From Sinohyriopsis cumingii (taxonomy: Eukaryota; Mollusca; Bivalvia; Unionida; Unionidae), in NCBI GenBank assembly GCA_028554795.2, contig CM068825.1, positions 97,023,451 through 97,087,450 of the forward strand: 64,000 nt of DNA, given 5' to 3'. Shown piece after piece: positions 1 through 12,120 of this stretch. Numbering within the stretch: position 1 is the stretch's first letter; the number at the start of each line of letters is the position of its first letter. The notes beneath the pieces are model-generated. The model saw nothing but the letters and a program-made list of their open reading frames with translations, had not been told where the DNA came from and made no database searches. A program made the translations under genes and the position numbers.

Positions 1-252
1 TTATGTATACAAGGTACAACATATCTGAACAAAATGCCAAAACTCAACAAATAATGTATATGTATATAGTCCCCTTCGCAGGGGATAGGAGTCATGAAGC
101 CCACTCCAAACTGTTGCCTCAAATCTTGGAAGAAACAATGGTTGAGATGCAGTGAAGCTATACATATATGTATGGTTTTATGTGTGTGTTTGCCAATGCC
201 AGTGGTAGTACAATAAGTTTGTCCATCAGGATCTGACAGTATTGTATAAAAT
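1..252. repeat. Dispersed repeat, copy 1 of a near-identical pair
   Basis: Bases 1-216 match 2010-2225 with only a few substitutions, and bases 217-252 match 2628-2663. The two parts are contiguous here but separated by about 402 bp in the second copy. No coding potential is convincing. Related motifs (an AAACAATCA.CTAGTTTGAT stretch) recur near 311 and 1853, so this belongs to a wider dispersed family. Confidence 0.8.
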
Positions 253-583
253 CAGAAAGGCAAATCATGGTAACCATCTTTTGTTGTGAAGGTGAAATAA
301 CTGATATGCAAACAATCACCTAGTTTGATGATTTTAGCATCAACAGAGCTTGATAAATACATAAAATACAAAAACAAAACCAAATCAGTGCATCCTGAAA
401 AGTGATCACAGTGGGCTGCAATGAGAATATAGTACTCATGAAGATCATCGTTTTATGATTCCAGGTTTAACAGCATCAGTGATCCTGAAAATCCAATGGT
501 TCTTGTTGGACATTTATTTCCTGAAAATTAATGTGCCAACCATATATTTTAGAAATTTAATAAAACAACATTCAAAAGGAGAT

Positions 584-837
584 TGTTGTTGTTGTTGTTC
601 TAGGGTTTAATGCCATTTTTCAGCACAAGATAGGCTATACATGGCGGCCAGTATAACTGGTGGAGGAAGAACCCTGAAAAACCCAGAGAAGAACCACCAA
701 CCCATGAGAAGCTACTGGCAGGCTTTCCCACGTATCCATGCTAGCTGAGCCTTGGACACGAACACACGCAGACAGAGGTGAGATGGCACTGATCCGGAAC
801 AGTGAGCACTTTAGACCACTCGGCCACTTGGGGCCCC
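584..837 (-). mobile_element. tRNA-derived SINE (family 1), complete copy with TSD
   Basis: Read on the minus strand, the element starts with a tRNA Ser/Leu-like head: an A box of the TGGCCGAGTGG type, then a long variable-arm spacing and a degenerate B box. It ends in a (CAA)n-type tail, seen on the plus strand as repeated TTG. A 12-bp direct repeat, TCAAAAGGAGAT, flanks it at 572-583 and 838-849, the mark of LINE-machinery insertion. It is not a tRNA gene. Confidence 0.85.
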
Positions 838-849
838 TCAAAAGGAGAT

Positions 850-2009
850 AAAACAAGTTGTCACAAAAAAGAAAACACTGATATACCCAAGTTTTAAATG
901 TAATTGAAAATGGGCCATTTTCAGTTCTGGGTTTTGCTGCTGCTTTAGTATCATTATCTTTACATGATTAACTGCTTTCCATTGAAACTATTTATAAAAC
1001 ATCCTATTTTGTTTTAGAAAACTATACAATAGAATTTTACCCAACAACAGTATTTTATTCCACTCTACTGTTTCTATAAATTATTACGCTGATGTACCAC
1101 CTAAAAAATGTGCAGCACCAAATTAATGGGCATTCTGGTATAGTCGGATGGTAACGTAAAGTTTTATTTGATGAGGTCCCCAAATAGATCTCGGGTGGGG
1201 TAGTGGTGGTAGTTATAATAAAACTTGTTGCTAAATTTAGTCCTAGGCTTCAAACATTTGTTCTGAATTTATCACCTGTGTAAATATTGTGCCACAAACC
1301 ATGCAGTGTGAGAGACTGATGTAATATTTGTAGCGCTGACCCTGGGGTAATCATTAATAAGTCCAGGAGGTAAGCTTTCATACCACTTTAGTCTTGTGTT
1401 CTGTGGCTTTAGAGTCTTTAAACAAATAAGAAAACATAATGACCAAATACACTTGGTTGGTGACACATTTACTGATTGGTCAACAAAGAAATGCTGTAAG
1501 TCACCTCTGAATTAAGCCTAGTTGGCAACATCTTTATTTCCTGTTTGACAAGAACAATCAGTAAACTGGGCCCAGTAACTCTGAATTTTACTTGATTACA
1601 GTATTTGGCATTATAGTGGATACACGTATCAAAGACAAGTTGTTATACTGATGTCTGGTTGTTTAGACGACGTGCCAGTAAAAACCTTTGATTTATTTGC
1701 CATGTCCAGCAAATAATGGTATTTAAGGATCTCTGACCAGTATGTATCCAGGGTGGTCATGACCTAAACGCAAAAACTTTACCCAGTAAAATACAAAATG
1801 TGGCTTGCAAAAATATTCTTTTACTGAAGAGGTGTAGCACTAAAAGAGATGGAAACAATCATCTAGTTTGATAATTCTAGCATGAATTGTGTGTGAGAAA
1901 CAAACATGACATTATTAAACCCAAGTTGGTGAAGCATTAAGTACAGAAGAGGCTGTGATACTTGTCAAGATGTGTCCCTTCACCAAATTTCATGATTCCA
2001 GGTATACTA
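850..2009. other. Non-coding flank, no gene seen
   Basis: AT-rich sequence downstream of the host gene. Short open frames here lack family resemblance or splice support. Fragments near 1853-2006 resemble the repeat family at 300-470. Confidence 0.6.
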
Positions 2010-2663
2010 TTATGTATACAAGGTGCAACATATCTGAACAAAATGCCAAAACTCAACAAATAATGTATATGTATATAGTCCCCTTCGCAGGGGGTAGGAG
2101 TCATGAAGCCCACTCCAAACTGTTGCCTCAAATCTTGGAAGAAACAATGGTTGAGATGCAGTGAAGCTATATTTATATGTATGGTTTTATGTGTGTGTTT
2201 GCCAATGCCAGTGGTAGTACAATAACTCTCATCTTTTGCAGTGGCAGTCTACATACCTTCCTATATCTACAACTACTAAATTGTACACTGTCAAAATGTA
2301 GACACCATCTTTTTGGACAAAACTGCTAAATCTGCAAAAATATCCTGCTATATGGTAAGTGTATCTTTATAATGACAAATGATAAACATCCTATTCTGAA
2401 GACACATGAAAATACAAATATCACAAATTTATTGCATATTTTACAATGGCAGACAAAAAGACAAAAAAGTTCATTGTTAAATTTTCTTTAAAAATGTTTA
2501 CTGGCATATCACGATGCAATTTACACAGATAAATGATCAATGAGTTTACTACTCATGCAACTAAAGACATGTACTGGCAATCTCTCTGTCTCCCATGCTA
2601 ACATAAATAATTAATGCTTGACATTAAGTTTGTCCATCAGGATCTGACAGTATTGTATAAAAT
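2010..2663. repeat. Dispersed repeat, copy 2 with extra 402-bp segment
   Basis: Second copy of the repeat at window positions 1-252. The match breaks after 2225 and resumes at 2628. The intervening segment, about 402 bp, is missing from copy 1. Short AATAA/ATTAA similarity lies at the break, so this could be a deletion in copy 1 or an insertion here. Confidence 0.75.
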
Positions 2664-3183
2664 GTATATACAGAATGAAAACTAAATGTTTGACCTTCAG
2701 CTATTACCTTTCTTCTTCCTGCAAAGCTCTTAATTCAAAATACAAACTATAAACCTGACTAGCTTATTTGGAACCATATGATGAAAACATGTACATGGAT
2801 TTCTACAGAATTTTCCCAACTCTGGAATGAGGCTAACAACTATTAGTGAACTTTACCGTAATAACTAAGTCTTTTTTGTGTCACAAGATTTATAGGTATT
2901 TAAAAATTTAGGCATGTTCGGTGTCCAAACACTTAGAGATGTTAAAAAAAAGTCCAGACAAAATTGGCAAGATCACCATAGTGGACACAGCAGTGACCAG
3001 CTCTTGTTCATTTACTACATCAATAAACTACTATAATTGTATTTATGTTATTTTGCATGTGTATCTTCTGATATTTCCAACCTGAAATAAAATATAGGTA
3101 AATAAAAACTTCAATAATTCTGAGGGCACTTAGAATTTACTGGGTAACTGGGACTGTATATATGATACAGAACAGTAATTGTA

Positions 3184-4839
3184 CAGTAGTCCCCCTCTTG
3201 AACGGCCCCCCTGACCAGCGGCCACCCGCTCCTTACGGCCAGAATCCGCTGGCACCGACGAGTTTGTGTTCAAAAGTACCCCTCGCGAAAGGCCACCCGG
3301 CTAACGCGACCAGCATATTAGTGCAAAATTATAAAATTTACCCCTCACAAGCGGCCGCATTTTATTTGAATATGTATCCAGAACAAGTATTTTATTCATA
3401 ATGTGTGTTAAGTAATCCGATTTTTGTTTCCCGATGTCAGGTTTTCGTTAATGAAAGAAGTTTTGAGTACATTTACCACTAAGGTTAATATTATATCATT
3501 TACGCCTCACGAGAAGCCAAATTTATTCCATAAAAACCGAGAAAGACTCAAATTTTAATCCATACAAAAGGGTACGTACATGTAATCCACTTAGCCTTAC
3601 TGCTGTGTTATCATAAGATGTCCGGTTTCGTCACTCTGATAATTGTTAAAATTACAATTATTGAATAGTAACAGCTGAGAAGTGGCAGTATCGATGTACA
3701 ATACCCAAGTCAGCAGGAAAATGGTTTGGTAGCCTTTATGGCTTCCCTAAGTAAGATGTTGAGATTGTTCACTTTGATAATCAGTGGCTATTACTACTGA
3801 CAATAATTGTCAAAAAAATTATGAATCCTAGCGGCCGCAAGGTCAAATCTGCGTGATGTTAATGGTACATATCGAAGCCGTTTTGGCTTCTCTCACTCAG
3901 TTTCAAGAAATGTATAAAAACAATAGGGTACCAGACTGCGACTAACGAATCACGTGACAAGATCACTTCCTTTAAAAAAACACGGCAATTTGTTTAGATG
4001 CATACAAAATTGTTTTATCAGTATTGTAGTTGGCAACATGAATAAATTACTGCAAAAAGATCAACATGTCATCGAGGAAAATAAAAATTCTCAGTTTAAA
4101 GGAGAACGTGAAAGTAATTCAACTGATGGGGGGAGGGGAGGGTGGGTTCGTCGAGGATCCTTGCAGAAAACTAATGTCGGGAAGACTCCGATAAACAGTA
4201 TCGTGAAAGATAATGAAACAATTCTGCAAAAGTGGAAAGGTGAAATGGACGGAGAAAGGAAGATTGTTTGAGCCAGGAGACGTTTGCATCCTGATTTGAA
4301 TGACAAGAAAAAGCAAAATTTTGTCAGTTGAATTGGGATATGACGACCACAAGTAACGGATGGTTGCACAGATTTCAAGTACGACACAATATCAAGTGTT
4401 CTTTCCTTAGTGGCGAATCGGCTGATGTTAATAATGAAGTTGTCGAAGATTGGAACAAAAGACTAAACGATATATGCAGGGGATATGACAGCAAGGATAT
4501 TTTTAATGTGACAAGACTGGTTTGTTTTTTTAGACTGTTACCAACAAAGTGACAGATGATGTGAACTGTAACATAATTATAAAGACAGTTTTCAAACTAT
4601 ATCAATGGTTATTCATAGCAATCTTTTGAAAATGATGACAAAGTTTGTTTTACATTTATTTCACATCATGCATGTGATTTTTTAATTAAACAATTAAATA
4701 TTTAAAATTAAATGTACTTGTGACTTTTTTCATATGTATTTACTATTCACATTTGTCATCCCCCTCTAGAAGGGCCACCCGCATTATAAGACCACTTCCC
4801 TGCTGCATTAGGGGTGGCCTTATAAGAGGGGGACTACTG
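3184..4839 (+). mobile_element. pogo/Tigger-like DNA transposon, decayed
   Basis: The ends carry a perfect 16-bp terminal inverted repeat, CAGTAGTCCCCCTCTT at 3184-3199 and its complement at 4824-4839. TA dinucleotides flank it at 3182-3183 and 4840-4841, as expected for the Tc1-mariner/pogo superfamily. GC-rich subterminal GGCCACCC repeats are visible at both ends. The interior holds a broken transposase with N-terminal DNA-binding regions but no recognisable DDE catalytic part. At 1.66 kb it is shorter than an autonomous Tigger-type element and probably internally deleted. Confidence 0.85.
4066..4552 (+). pseudogene. Broken pogo/Tigger-like transposase (DNA-binding half)
   Basis: The likely start at 4066 opens MSSRKIKILSLKENVKVI, the usual basic N-terminus leading into a pogo-type helix-turn-helix. 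After a frameshift the reading continues through VGKTPINSIVKDNETILQ. After stop codons it resumes in a CENP-B-like HTH segment, SNGWLHRFQVRHNI, then SGESADVNNEVVEDW and GYDSKDIF. Just past this, where the family has its first catalytic acidic residue, the frame slips and ends at 4552. The catalytic domain is absent, so it cannot encode active transposase. Homology is inferred from motif recognition of the Tigger/jerky family. Confidence 0.8.
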
Positions 4840-4947
4840 TATATCCTTGCTTATTCCGCAAAATAATTGATTTTGCTTTATTCATCATTTCTACCAAATC
4901 TCAGTCTTCCAAATCACATTTAAAAAAGACTTCATTAAAATTGATAT

Positions 4948-4957
4948 TTTATTTATT
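4948..4957 (-). terminator. EIF2AK4: Candidate polyadenylation signal for EIF2AK4
   Basis: On the minus strand two overlapping AATAAA hexamers occur here, about 360 nt past the stop codon at 5317. This is a plausible 3' end, but AATAAA is common in such AT-rich DNA and no downstream element is clear. The choice is tentative. Confidence 0.25.
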
Positions 4958-5316
4958 TTGACCCACATGCTCAAGAGTTACCATTTTTCAGTGATATAAG
5001 CGATCCAATAAAGTGATGTAAATCATATTAAATGACAAACACCATTAATTATACAAGTCGCATAAAGAGCATAAAGTATATTCACATAAGTGATCATCAA
5101 TGATAATTTTAGTAAAAAGTTTCATTTTAAAGTGTTGTAAAATGTACATACAGATGAACAGACACACTGATGTCAACATGATTGTTATGTCGAGATTCTG
5201 ACAAGGCAGACTTGTCAAAAATTAAAATTAATAACTGTTGGTGTGTTCCCTGTTTCAGCTCTGGTCCCCATGTATACCCAATTCAATACTGTACACTATC
5301 CCATTATGCATCTGCA

Positions 5317-5380
5317 TCATGACGAAGTGAGGAGCTTGACTCCTTCATCTTTCATACCATATAGTACAATACAATTACAT
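5317..5380 (-). CDS. EIF2AK4: EIF2AK4 last coding exon (exon 14 in window)
   Basis: A strong acceptor (TTTCTGTTTCAG) precedes this exon, and its first base completes the AG-A arginine codon split with the previous exon. It then reads CNCIVLYGMKDEGVKLLTSS and stops at TGA. The pattern of a hydrophobic strand, LY-x-x-(K/R)-D-(E/D) and a short tail matches the extreme C-terminus of GCN2, where vertebrates have an LYSYRDD motif. This domain binds ribosomes and dimerises. The phase fits and the placement gives a natural stop, so it is preferred over a chance look-alike near 12290-12335. Confidence 0.85.
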
Positions 5381-5712
5381 CTGAAACAGAAAAAGATTAT
5401 GAATTTTAATATTGTATAATATACACATAAAAAAAAGCATTTGATTGGCACTGCAAGCAGGTCATGTACTTTATATCAGGTCAAAAACAGAACATGCTAC
5501 TGTCTGTGTCTGTAGTTGATAAGGCTTGGGGATCATAAAATAGGTTCAGTCTGAAGTTGAGCTTGGCACACACGCATGCATGCATGTGCATGCACATACA
5601 TAATCAATCAAGTGTGGTGCTTGAAGAAGAGCTTTTTGTGATTGGTCAGCAAGAAATCTCAAGTACAAAACTTTTACTCTAAAGTTTTATGACCCCCAGG
5701 ACTACTGTCTAT

Positions 5713-6127
5713 GTAACATGTATGGAGTAATATCACATGGTTGAAAAGGCTTTATTAACATGCATGGAGTAATAATATCACATGGTTGAAAAGGCTTTAT
5801 TAACATGCATGAAGTAATATCATATGGTTGAAAAGGCTTTATTAACATGCATGGAGTAATATCACATGGTTGAGAAGGCTTTATTAACATGTATGGAGTA
5901 ATATCACATGGTTGAGAAGGCTTTATTAACATGCATGAAGTAATATCATATGGTTGAAAAGGCTTTATTAACATGCATGGAGTAATATCACATGGTTGAA
6001 AAGGCTTTATTAACATGCATGGAGTAATATCACATGGCTGAAAAGGCTTTATTAACATGCATGGAGTAATATCACATGGTTGAGAAGGCTTTATTAACAT
6101 GTATGGAGTAATATCACAGGGTTAAAA
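5713..6127. repeat. 42-bp minisatellite, about 10 copies
   Basis: Tandem unit around GGAGTAATATCACATGGTTG followed by an AAGGCTTTATTAACATG core. Copies differ by one or two bases, and one carries an extra TAA. Because 42 is a multiple of three, the minus strand stays open as a 14-residue peptide repeat, but nothing supports translation. It starts about 330 bp into the last intron. Confidence 0.9.
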
Positions 6128-8130
6128 AGCTCAGGATATATTATTAAGAGTAAAATGTTACAGTCTGCTGGTATGGTCTTGTTAAATGCAAATAAATGGT
6201 TGATTTAACACTTAACAAGTTTTAGCTTCAGCAAAATGCATCAACCTACCATTAACCTGTATCAAGAGCACTCATCTCTGTCAGTCACATGACAAAGAAA
6301 ACAAAGAGTCCCTCAAATGGACTGTCATTTGAATAGGTGAAAAAAAAGCAGCCAAGAATTCACGATACGGCCATTTCTTCCTACTAACTGCACACTGTTG
6401 AAACCATCTCTGATATTCGTCAGTGACAGCATGATTTCCAATTAGCTGCTGTGGTGGACATATTATGTCAGATTGGCCACATTTTCACTTAGGACCAAGT
6501 AGGTATCATTGTAAGTCTTTTGGTGAAAAACCCTCATCAATATCATCATGGATGGTAATACTGACATGGGGTACTTACCAATAGCTAGATTTTCAAGACA
6601 ACTGTCATGGCTGCCATATTAGTTGTATAACTGACACCTTTAGGACCAAATAAGTATCACAAGTGAAATGGTGAAAATCTTATAAAGATATAACCATCCA
6701 TTTGGAAGTACAGCAAAACCTGTAATGAGAAACCACCCCTTCTACCACAAAAAATGGTCTCTCAAGACAGGTTTTATCTCATAATAGAATTGTAGAAAAC
6801 GACCAGTTTACAAGGTCCAGATTCAGAACAATTTAAAGAAAAATAACCACAATTACTGTACATATATTCTATTCTTTATTAATAGTTCTTGCTAAAATAT
6901 TGTCTGCATTCATCTGAAAACAAAATTATACAGCAATAAAGCTATGCTTCTATCATTAAACATGAAATCACATTTACCTTTGAAGATCACAAGTACATGT
7001 ATAGTATTAGCATATGAAATTGTTTCTGATTCACTCCTTTTCCTTATAACAACCTAGATTAGTTTTACCAACATTTATACTGTTATTTTACGAGTGGTCT
7101 GCTCTTTTTCACTTCTTTCGGTTACAAAAATTATTTTCTCCAGTATTAGAATCTGTCTCATTTTAGTACTTCCATTGTTATTAAGGCACTAGTTAATGGC
7201 TTCATTCAAAGAAGACATATAGGGATTAACTCTATAAACAAAGTGTGCAACCCAGTTGCATCAACTTGAAAAGATGACAGCTTCATGACGGGGACGTAAT
7301 GACTGTAACATCCATGGGGGGAGGAACAACAAACATCACAACCCTTTAACATTATCAACTGAATCCCTCAAATGATTCTCACTTGCTGGTTTCATAGACA
7401 AAGACCTGGTTCATCCACCAGCAATATGGATTAACTCTAAAGACAAACAATATACGTGATCACTACCTTAATTTTGGCACTACAGTGACAAATTTGCGAC
7501 ATGTACATTAGCCTGGTTTACATTATATACAAACTGGTAGCCAGAATCCTTTGGGTTTTTTTGTGTTCTTTTCATGCATGTTTTTGATCAGAGCAATCTT
7601 TACTACTGAAGTGATTGTTGTTACAAATGATTACATAAAGGTCAGCAGTGTGTGTCTCTGTTCTTGCAATATGGTCATTTACTGAGCTGGATAATGGGTC
7701 CTACTTGTATATATTGGCGGTAGCTATGATGGTCTTGCTAAGATAAGGCCAAGAAACAAGCTAAGTGCTGGAATACTCTACAGGTACTTTAGTCTGGTTT
7801 ACAATAGACAATCTGAAACACTTAAGCATACCTACAAAATTTCAAATACCAGCAGCATCCTCTTTTTCTTTTGAACGTATAAGTGGTCACTGGATTAAAT
7901 AAAGGTGGGTGGAGTTTATCCCCATTTTTGCAATGCGGTCTTTCATAGCAGTATCAGCATGCATATTTTGCCAAAACATTGTAGTCACTCACAACAGAGC
8001 ATTTATTTAATAAAATCGATCTGTGCATTACGAATTGTGGTAAAAAATTTCAGTTGGTCGCTCACAGCAGAGGTTGCTCATAACAGTTTTTACTGTAGTA
8101 GAAATAACATAATTTTCAAGATGGCCATCA
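6128..8130. other. Intronic sequence with old repeat fragments
   Basis: Part of the 9.2-kb last intron. Fragments at about 6420-6700 resemble the 101-bp unit that is tandem at 8131-8534 (a TTTAGGACCAA core plus GGCCATATT-like motifs). No coding potential or RNA gene was recognised. Confidence 0.55.
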
Positions 8131-8534
8131 TGATGGCCATATTGAGGGTCAATTTGCATCATTTTCATTTAGGACCAACTAGCTACCATAAGAAGTCTTC
8201 TGATGAACACCCCATGTCAAAATGACTTTCATGATGGCCATATTGAGGGTCAATTTGCAACATTTTCATTTAGGACCAACTAGCTACCATAAGAAGTCTT
8301 CTGATGAACACCCCATGTCAAAATGACTTTCATGATGGCCATATTGAGGGTCAATTTGCAACATTTTCATTTAGGACCAACTAGCTACCATAAGAAGTCT
8401 TCTGATGAACACCCCATGTCAAAATGACTTTCATGATGGCCATATTGAGGGTCAATTTGCATCATTTTCATTTAGGACCAACTAGCTACCATAAGAAGTC
8501 TTCTGATGAACACCCCATGTCAAAATGACTTTCC
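8131..8534. repeat. 101-bp tandem repeat, 4 copies
   Basis: Unit starts TGATGGCCATATTGAGGGTC and occurs at 8131, 8232, 8333 and 8434, a constant 101-bp period. The copies are nearly identical, so the amplification is recent compared with the diverged relatives on both sides. Confidence 0.92.
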
Positions 8535-9370
8535 ATTTATGAGTAGTAATAACAAGATTGTCATGATGGCTACCATGATGGCAATATTGGACATAAGATC
8601 AGCAATGTTTTAATTTAGGACAAACAAGACATAAGAAGTCTTCTGGCAAAAACCCCATGTTGATATGACTTTGGAAGAGAAACAATAAATGTGTAACATT
8701 TCCATTTAGAACCAACCAGACATATTAAGAAGTCTTTTGGTGAAAGCACTATTGCAGATGGCAATACTGTAGGTCAGATTGGAACAATTTTCATTTACAA
8801 CTAACTAGACATCATAAGAAATCTTTCAGTGAAAACTCCATGCTGAAATGATCAGTCATTCAGGATAAGTATAAATAAGATTTTCAAGTTGGCCATTGTG
8901 GTGGCCATACTGGATGTCTGAGCTGCACCATTTTCATTTAAGACCAATTAGACATCATAAGAACTCTTTAAGTAAAAAAGCCATGTTGGTATGATCATCC
9001 ACTCAGGAGGAGTAGCAATAACAAACTTCTCAAGATGGCAGCCATATTGGATGTACAAGCAGCACTATTCTCATTCAAGACCAAATAGACGTATGAAGTA
9101 TTCTGGTGAAAAACCCATATCAGGACGACTTTCCAATGAGCAGAAACACTGATAAGATTTTCAAGATAGCTGCTGTGGCAGCCATAGTGGATGTCAGATC
9201 ACCATCATTATAATTTGGGGCCAACCAGAAATAAGAAGTCTTTTAGTGAAAATCCTATTCTGATATAACTATCTATTCAGGAGAAGAAGTGACAAGATTT
9301 TCAAGTTGGCTGCTGTCTGTTGTAGTGGCCATATCAGGTCTTTGAGCTGCACCATTTTTATTTTAGAACA
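8535..9370. repeat. Diverged relatives of the 101-bp repeat
   Basis: About seven degenerate units of roughly 110-130 bp share CATTTTCATTTAGGACCAA-like, CATAAGAAGTCTTTTGG-like and TTTTCAAGATGGC-like motifs. They look like an older expansion of the family from which the clean 101-bp array was re-amplified. A similar isolated tract lies near 32935-33080. Confidence 0.7.
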
Positions 9371-10170
9371 TCTAGGCAATGGGATGAATGAGAGTGGAGA
9401 AGTTTCATGGCAATTTTCCAAATAGTTTAGTACAAGTCATGAAAACAGGCTTGTGCTAACTGATAGGTGGACAACAGATGAAAACCCATCCCTTAAGCCA
9501 GCAGTTCTTAACCCTTTTGGGCAGTGAAATACATTGGGTTTGTGGTGTTAGCCTTGGCACCCATCAAATGCTAAAACACCACCTGGGTAGGAAATTTCAA
9601 ATTATGAAGGCTGATTTTGGTGAATCACTAAAAACAGCATGGTGACCAAGTTTTGGGCTTGTGAACCAGGCGTTAAGAAGCACTGCCTTATGCTTTTCTG
9701 GTCGATGACTGCACTTACTACATGAAGCATATTAACTGTATTTAGGATTTCCTATACAACCTTCTCTGAGACAAGTCTATAATGCATGAATTTACAAAAT
9801 TCATAAATTCAAAGTTTTCATGGATCATGCGTAGGTTGTTGCTAGAATTTTCTGAGTACTTGTGAATTTTCCACTACAAAACAGACATAGTATATCAAAA
9901 AAGAGATGAGTTTGGAATTTTCTGTTCTGAATCTTGCTTACACATTCCTGTTACTCAAAATTATTATTTTTGTACTAAATTGAGAATTTTTGCATGACAA
10001 TAGCTACAGAAATAATGATCCTGTTATCCTATATATATAATTTCAAACATACATTTTATTTGCATTTGACAGTAGCTTTTGGGGAAAAATCAGCAAAAAA
10101 GTAGATAATCTTACAATTTTCCATTGCAAATTAATTACTTTTGCTGAAATGAACAGCCATATAAAGATAT
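9371..10170. other. Intronic sequence, nothing identified
   Basis: AT-rich sequence in the last intron without convincing coding, RNA or repeat structure. Confidence 0.5.
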
Positions 10171-11640
10171 GATGATTCTGATGATGACTAATGACAACAT
10201 AGTAATACCAGAAATATGTGGCTTTATTTGTCTGAGGATTACTGACAATAACTATTGCCAATGCAAAATAACTTAGAGCATGTGAGTTAATTTATCTGGA
10301 ATGATTACTTGTGCCAACATAGTAATACATGTACACAGAATATGTGGGTTGATTTATCTGGAATGATTACTTGTGCCAACATAGCAATACATGTACACAG
10401 AATACGTAGGTTGATCGATCTGCAGAATCCCAGATGATTACATGTTCCAATATTGTAATACACAGAGTACGATGGTTGATTAATCTGGGGAGTGCTTCAT
10501 GACTGCTTGTGTCAACATAGTAGTCCTTACAGCATGGGACCTGATTCATCTGTGGACTCCTTCATGATCAGTAGTGCCAACACAGCATGTAGGTTGATTC
10601 CTTGTGGGGACTCCTTGATGATTACTAGTGCCAACATAATAATAATAGGACATGTGGGTTGATTTCTTTGGGGACTCCATGATAATTACTAGTGCCAACA
10701 TAGTAATAACTTGGAGCATGTGAGTTGATTCCTTTGGGGACTCCTCAATGATTACTAGTGCCAACACAGCATGTGGGTTGATTCCTTTGGGGACTCCTTG
10801 ATGATTACTAGTGCCAACACAGCATGTGGGTTGTTTCCTTTTGGGGACTCCTTGATATTTACAAGTACCAACAAAGTAATACTTGGAGCATGTGGGTTGA
10901 TTTCTTTGGAGACTCCTTGATAATTACTAGTGCCAACACAGCATGTAGGTTGTTTCCTTTTGGGGACTCTTTGATAATTACTAGTGCCAACATTGTAATA
11001 CTTGGTGCATGTCAGATGATTCCTTTGGGGACCCCTAAATAATTACTAGTCCCAACACCATAATACTTAGAGTATGTGGATTGATTTGTCTGCAGATTCC
11101 TAACTGCCATCATAATATTACCTGAAGTATGTCGGCTGATTCATCTGCAAATTCCTTGATGATTACTAGTGTCAATATTTGAATACCTGGAATATGTGGG
11201 TTGGTTCAACTGGGGATCCAATAATGATTCCCTTTGCAAAACACTGTAGTCCTGGGTTGATCTATCTGGGGATTTTTTTCATGATTACTTTTGCCAACAT
11301 AGAAATATCTGGAGTAATGTGAGTTATCTGACTGGGGAATCCTTGATAATTACTACTACCAACACAGTAATACTTGGCATATGTGGGCTGATCTGTCTGG
11401 AGATTCCTTGATAACTGCTATTTCCAACATAGTAATTCTTAAGAGTATGTGGGCTAATTTGTCTGAGGATTCCTTGATAATTACTAATGCATGCAGTAAT
11501 CTGTAGAGTATGTATGCTAATTCATCTGAGGATTCTTTGACGATTACTATTTCCAAAACAATAATCCTTGGAGTATGTGGGCTGATTAGTCTGAGGATAC
11601 CTTGATGATTACTAGTGCCATCAAACAGTATATTCCCTAT
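10171..11640. repeat. Degenerate tandem repeat, unit about 52-75 bp
   Basis: About twenty imperfect units share GATTACTAGTGCCAACA, an optional TAGTAATACTTGGAGCATG stretch and GTGGGTTGATTCCTTTGGGG. Short units of about 52 bp lack the optional stretch and longer units keep it, so two unit lengths alternate. Ends decay gradually. The short peptides it encodes are by-products of the repeat. Confidence 0.85.
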
Positions 11641-11793
11641 TTAATACTACCCTCTACTGTTCTAAGAACAGAACATTTAAAAGAGGCAGTGTAAGACCTG
11701 TGCTTTTCAATACCCATCTGCTTCAGTTTCATGATTACAACAAAATGTTGCAGCAGTCTCATTTACACTGTTACAATGTATATATCTATGTAT

Positions 11794-12107
11794 GTGTGAT
11801 TTAGACCTTTAATGTAGCTTTAACAATTTTTCAGTCATATCACTAAGATGTCTGCAGTGTGGCAGTTTAAAGTGATGTCTGGCACTGGGGCATCATGCTA
11901 CAGACATGTACTATTATGTCCCAGACAGTCACATTATCCTGACACCAAGCTGACCAGTCCTAACACTAACCTCTTAATGATGAGTGCCTAGCAAGGTAGC
12001 CGTTAGTACCCTTTTTAGAAGTCTTTGGTATGACTTGGCCGATGTTCAAATCCATGACCTCCTGCATCCAGGGCAGACACTCTAACCACTAGGCCACTGA
12101 ACTGGTC
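11794..12107 (-). mobile_element. tRNA-derived SINE (family 2), full-length with TSD
   Basis: The minus strand begins with an A box (TGGCCTAGTGG) and a decayed B box. A conserved body with CCAAGTCATACCAAAGACTT and a GATGCCCCAGTGCCAGACAT segment follows. It is flanked by a perfect 13-bp repeat TATATCTATGTAT at 11781-11793 and 12108-12120. Family members elsewhere in the window are at 18161-18443, 19640-19798 and 22059-22351. Confidence 0.85.
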
Positions 12108-12120
12108 TATATCTATGTAT

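Larger units (their letters stand above)
2990..5100. repeat. Old dispersed repeat split by a pogo insertion
   Basis: The sequence on either side of the pogo element (about 2990-3181 and 4842-5100) resembles one continuous tract at about 37090-37480. Shared motifs in order include a TTTGCATGTG core, a TTCAATAATTC/TTCATAATTC stretch, a CCTTACTTATTCC-like stretch and ATATAAGCGATCC. The pogo element is therefore a later insertion into an older repeat. Confidence 0.6.

Noticed and set aside
5702..6100. 132-codon minus frame with a 14-residue repeat
   Set aside because: Produced by the 42-bp minisatellite. No independent support for translation.
7905..8225. 106-codon plus frame
   Set aside because: Ends within the 101-bp repeat and has no recognisable domain or splice context.
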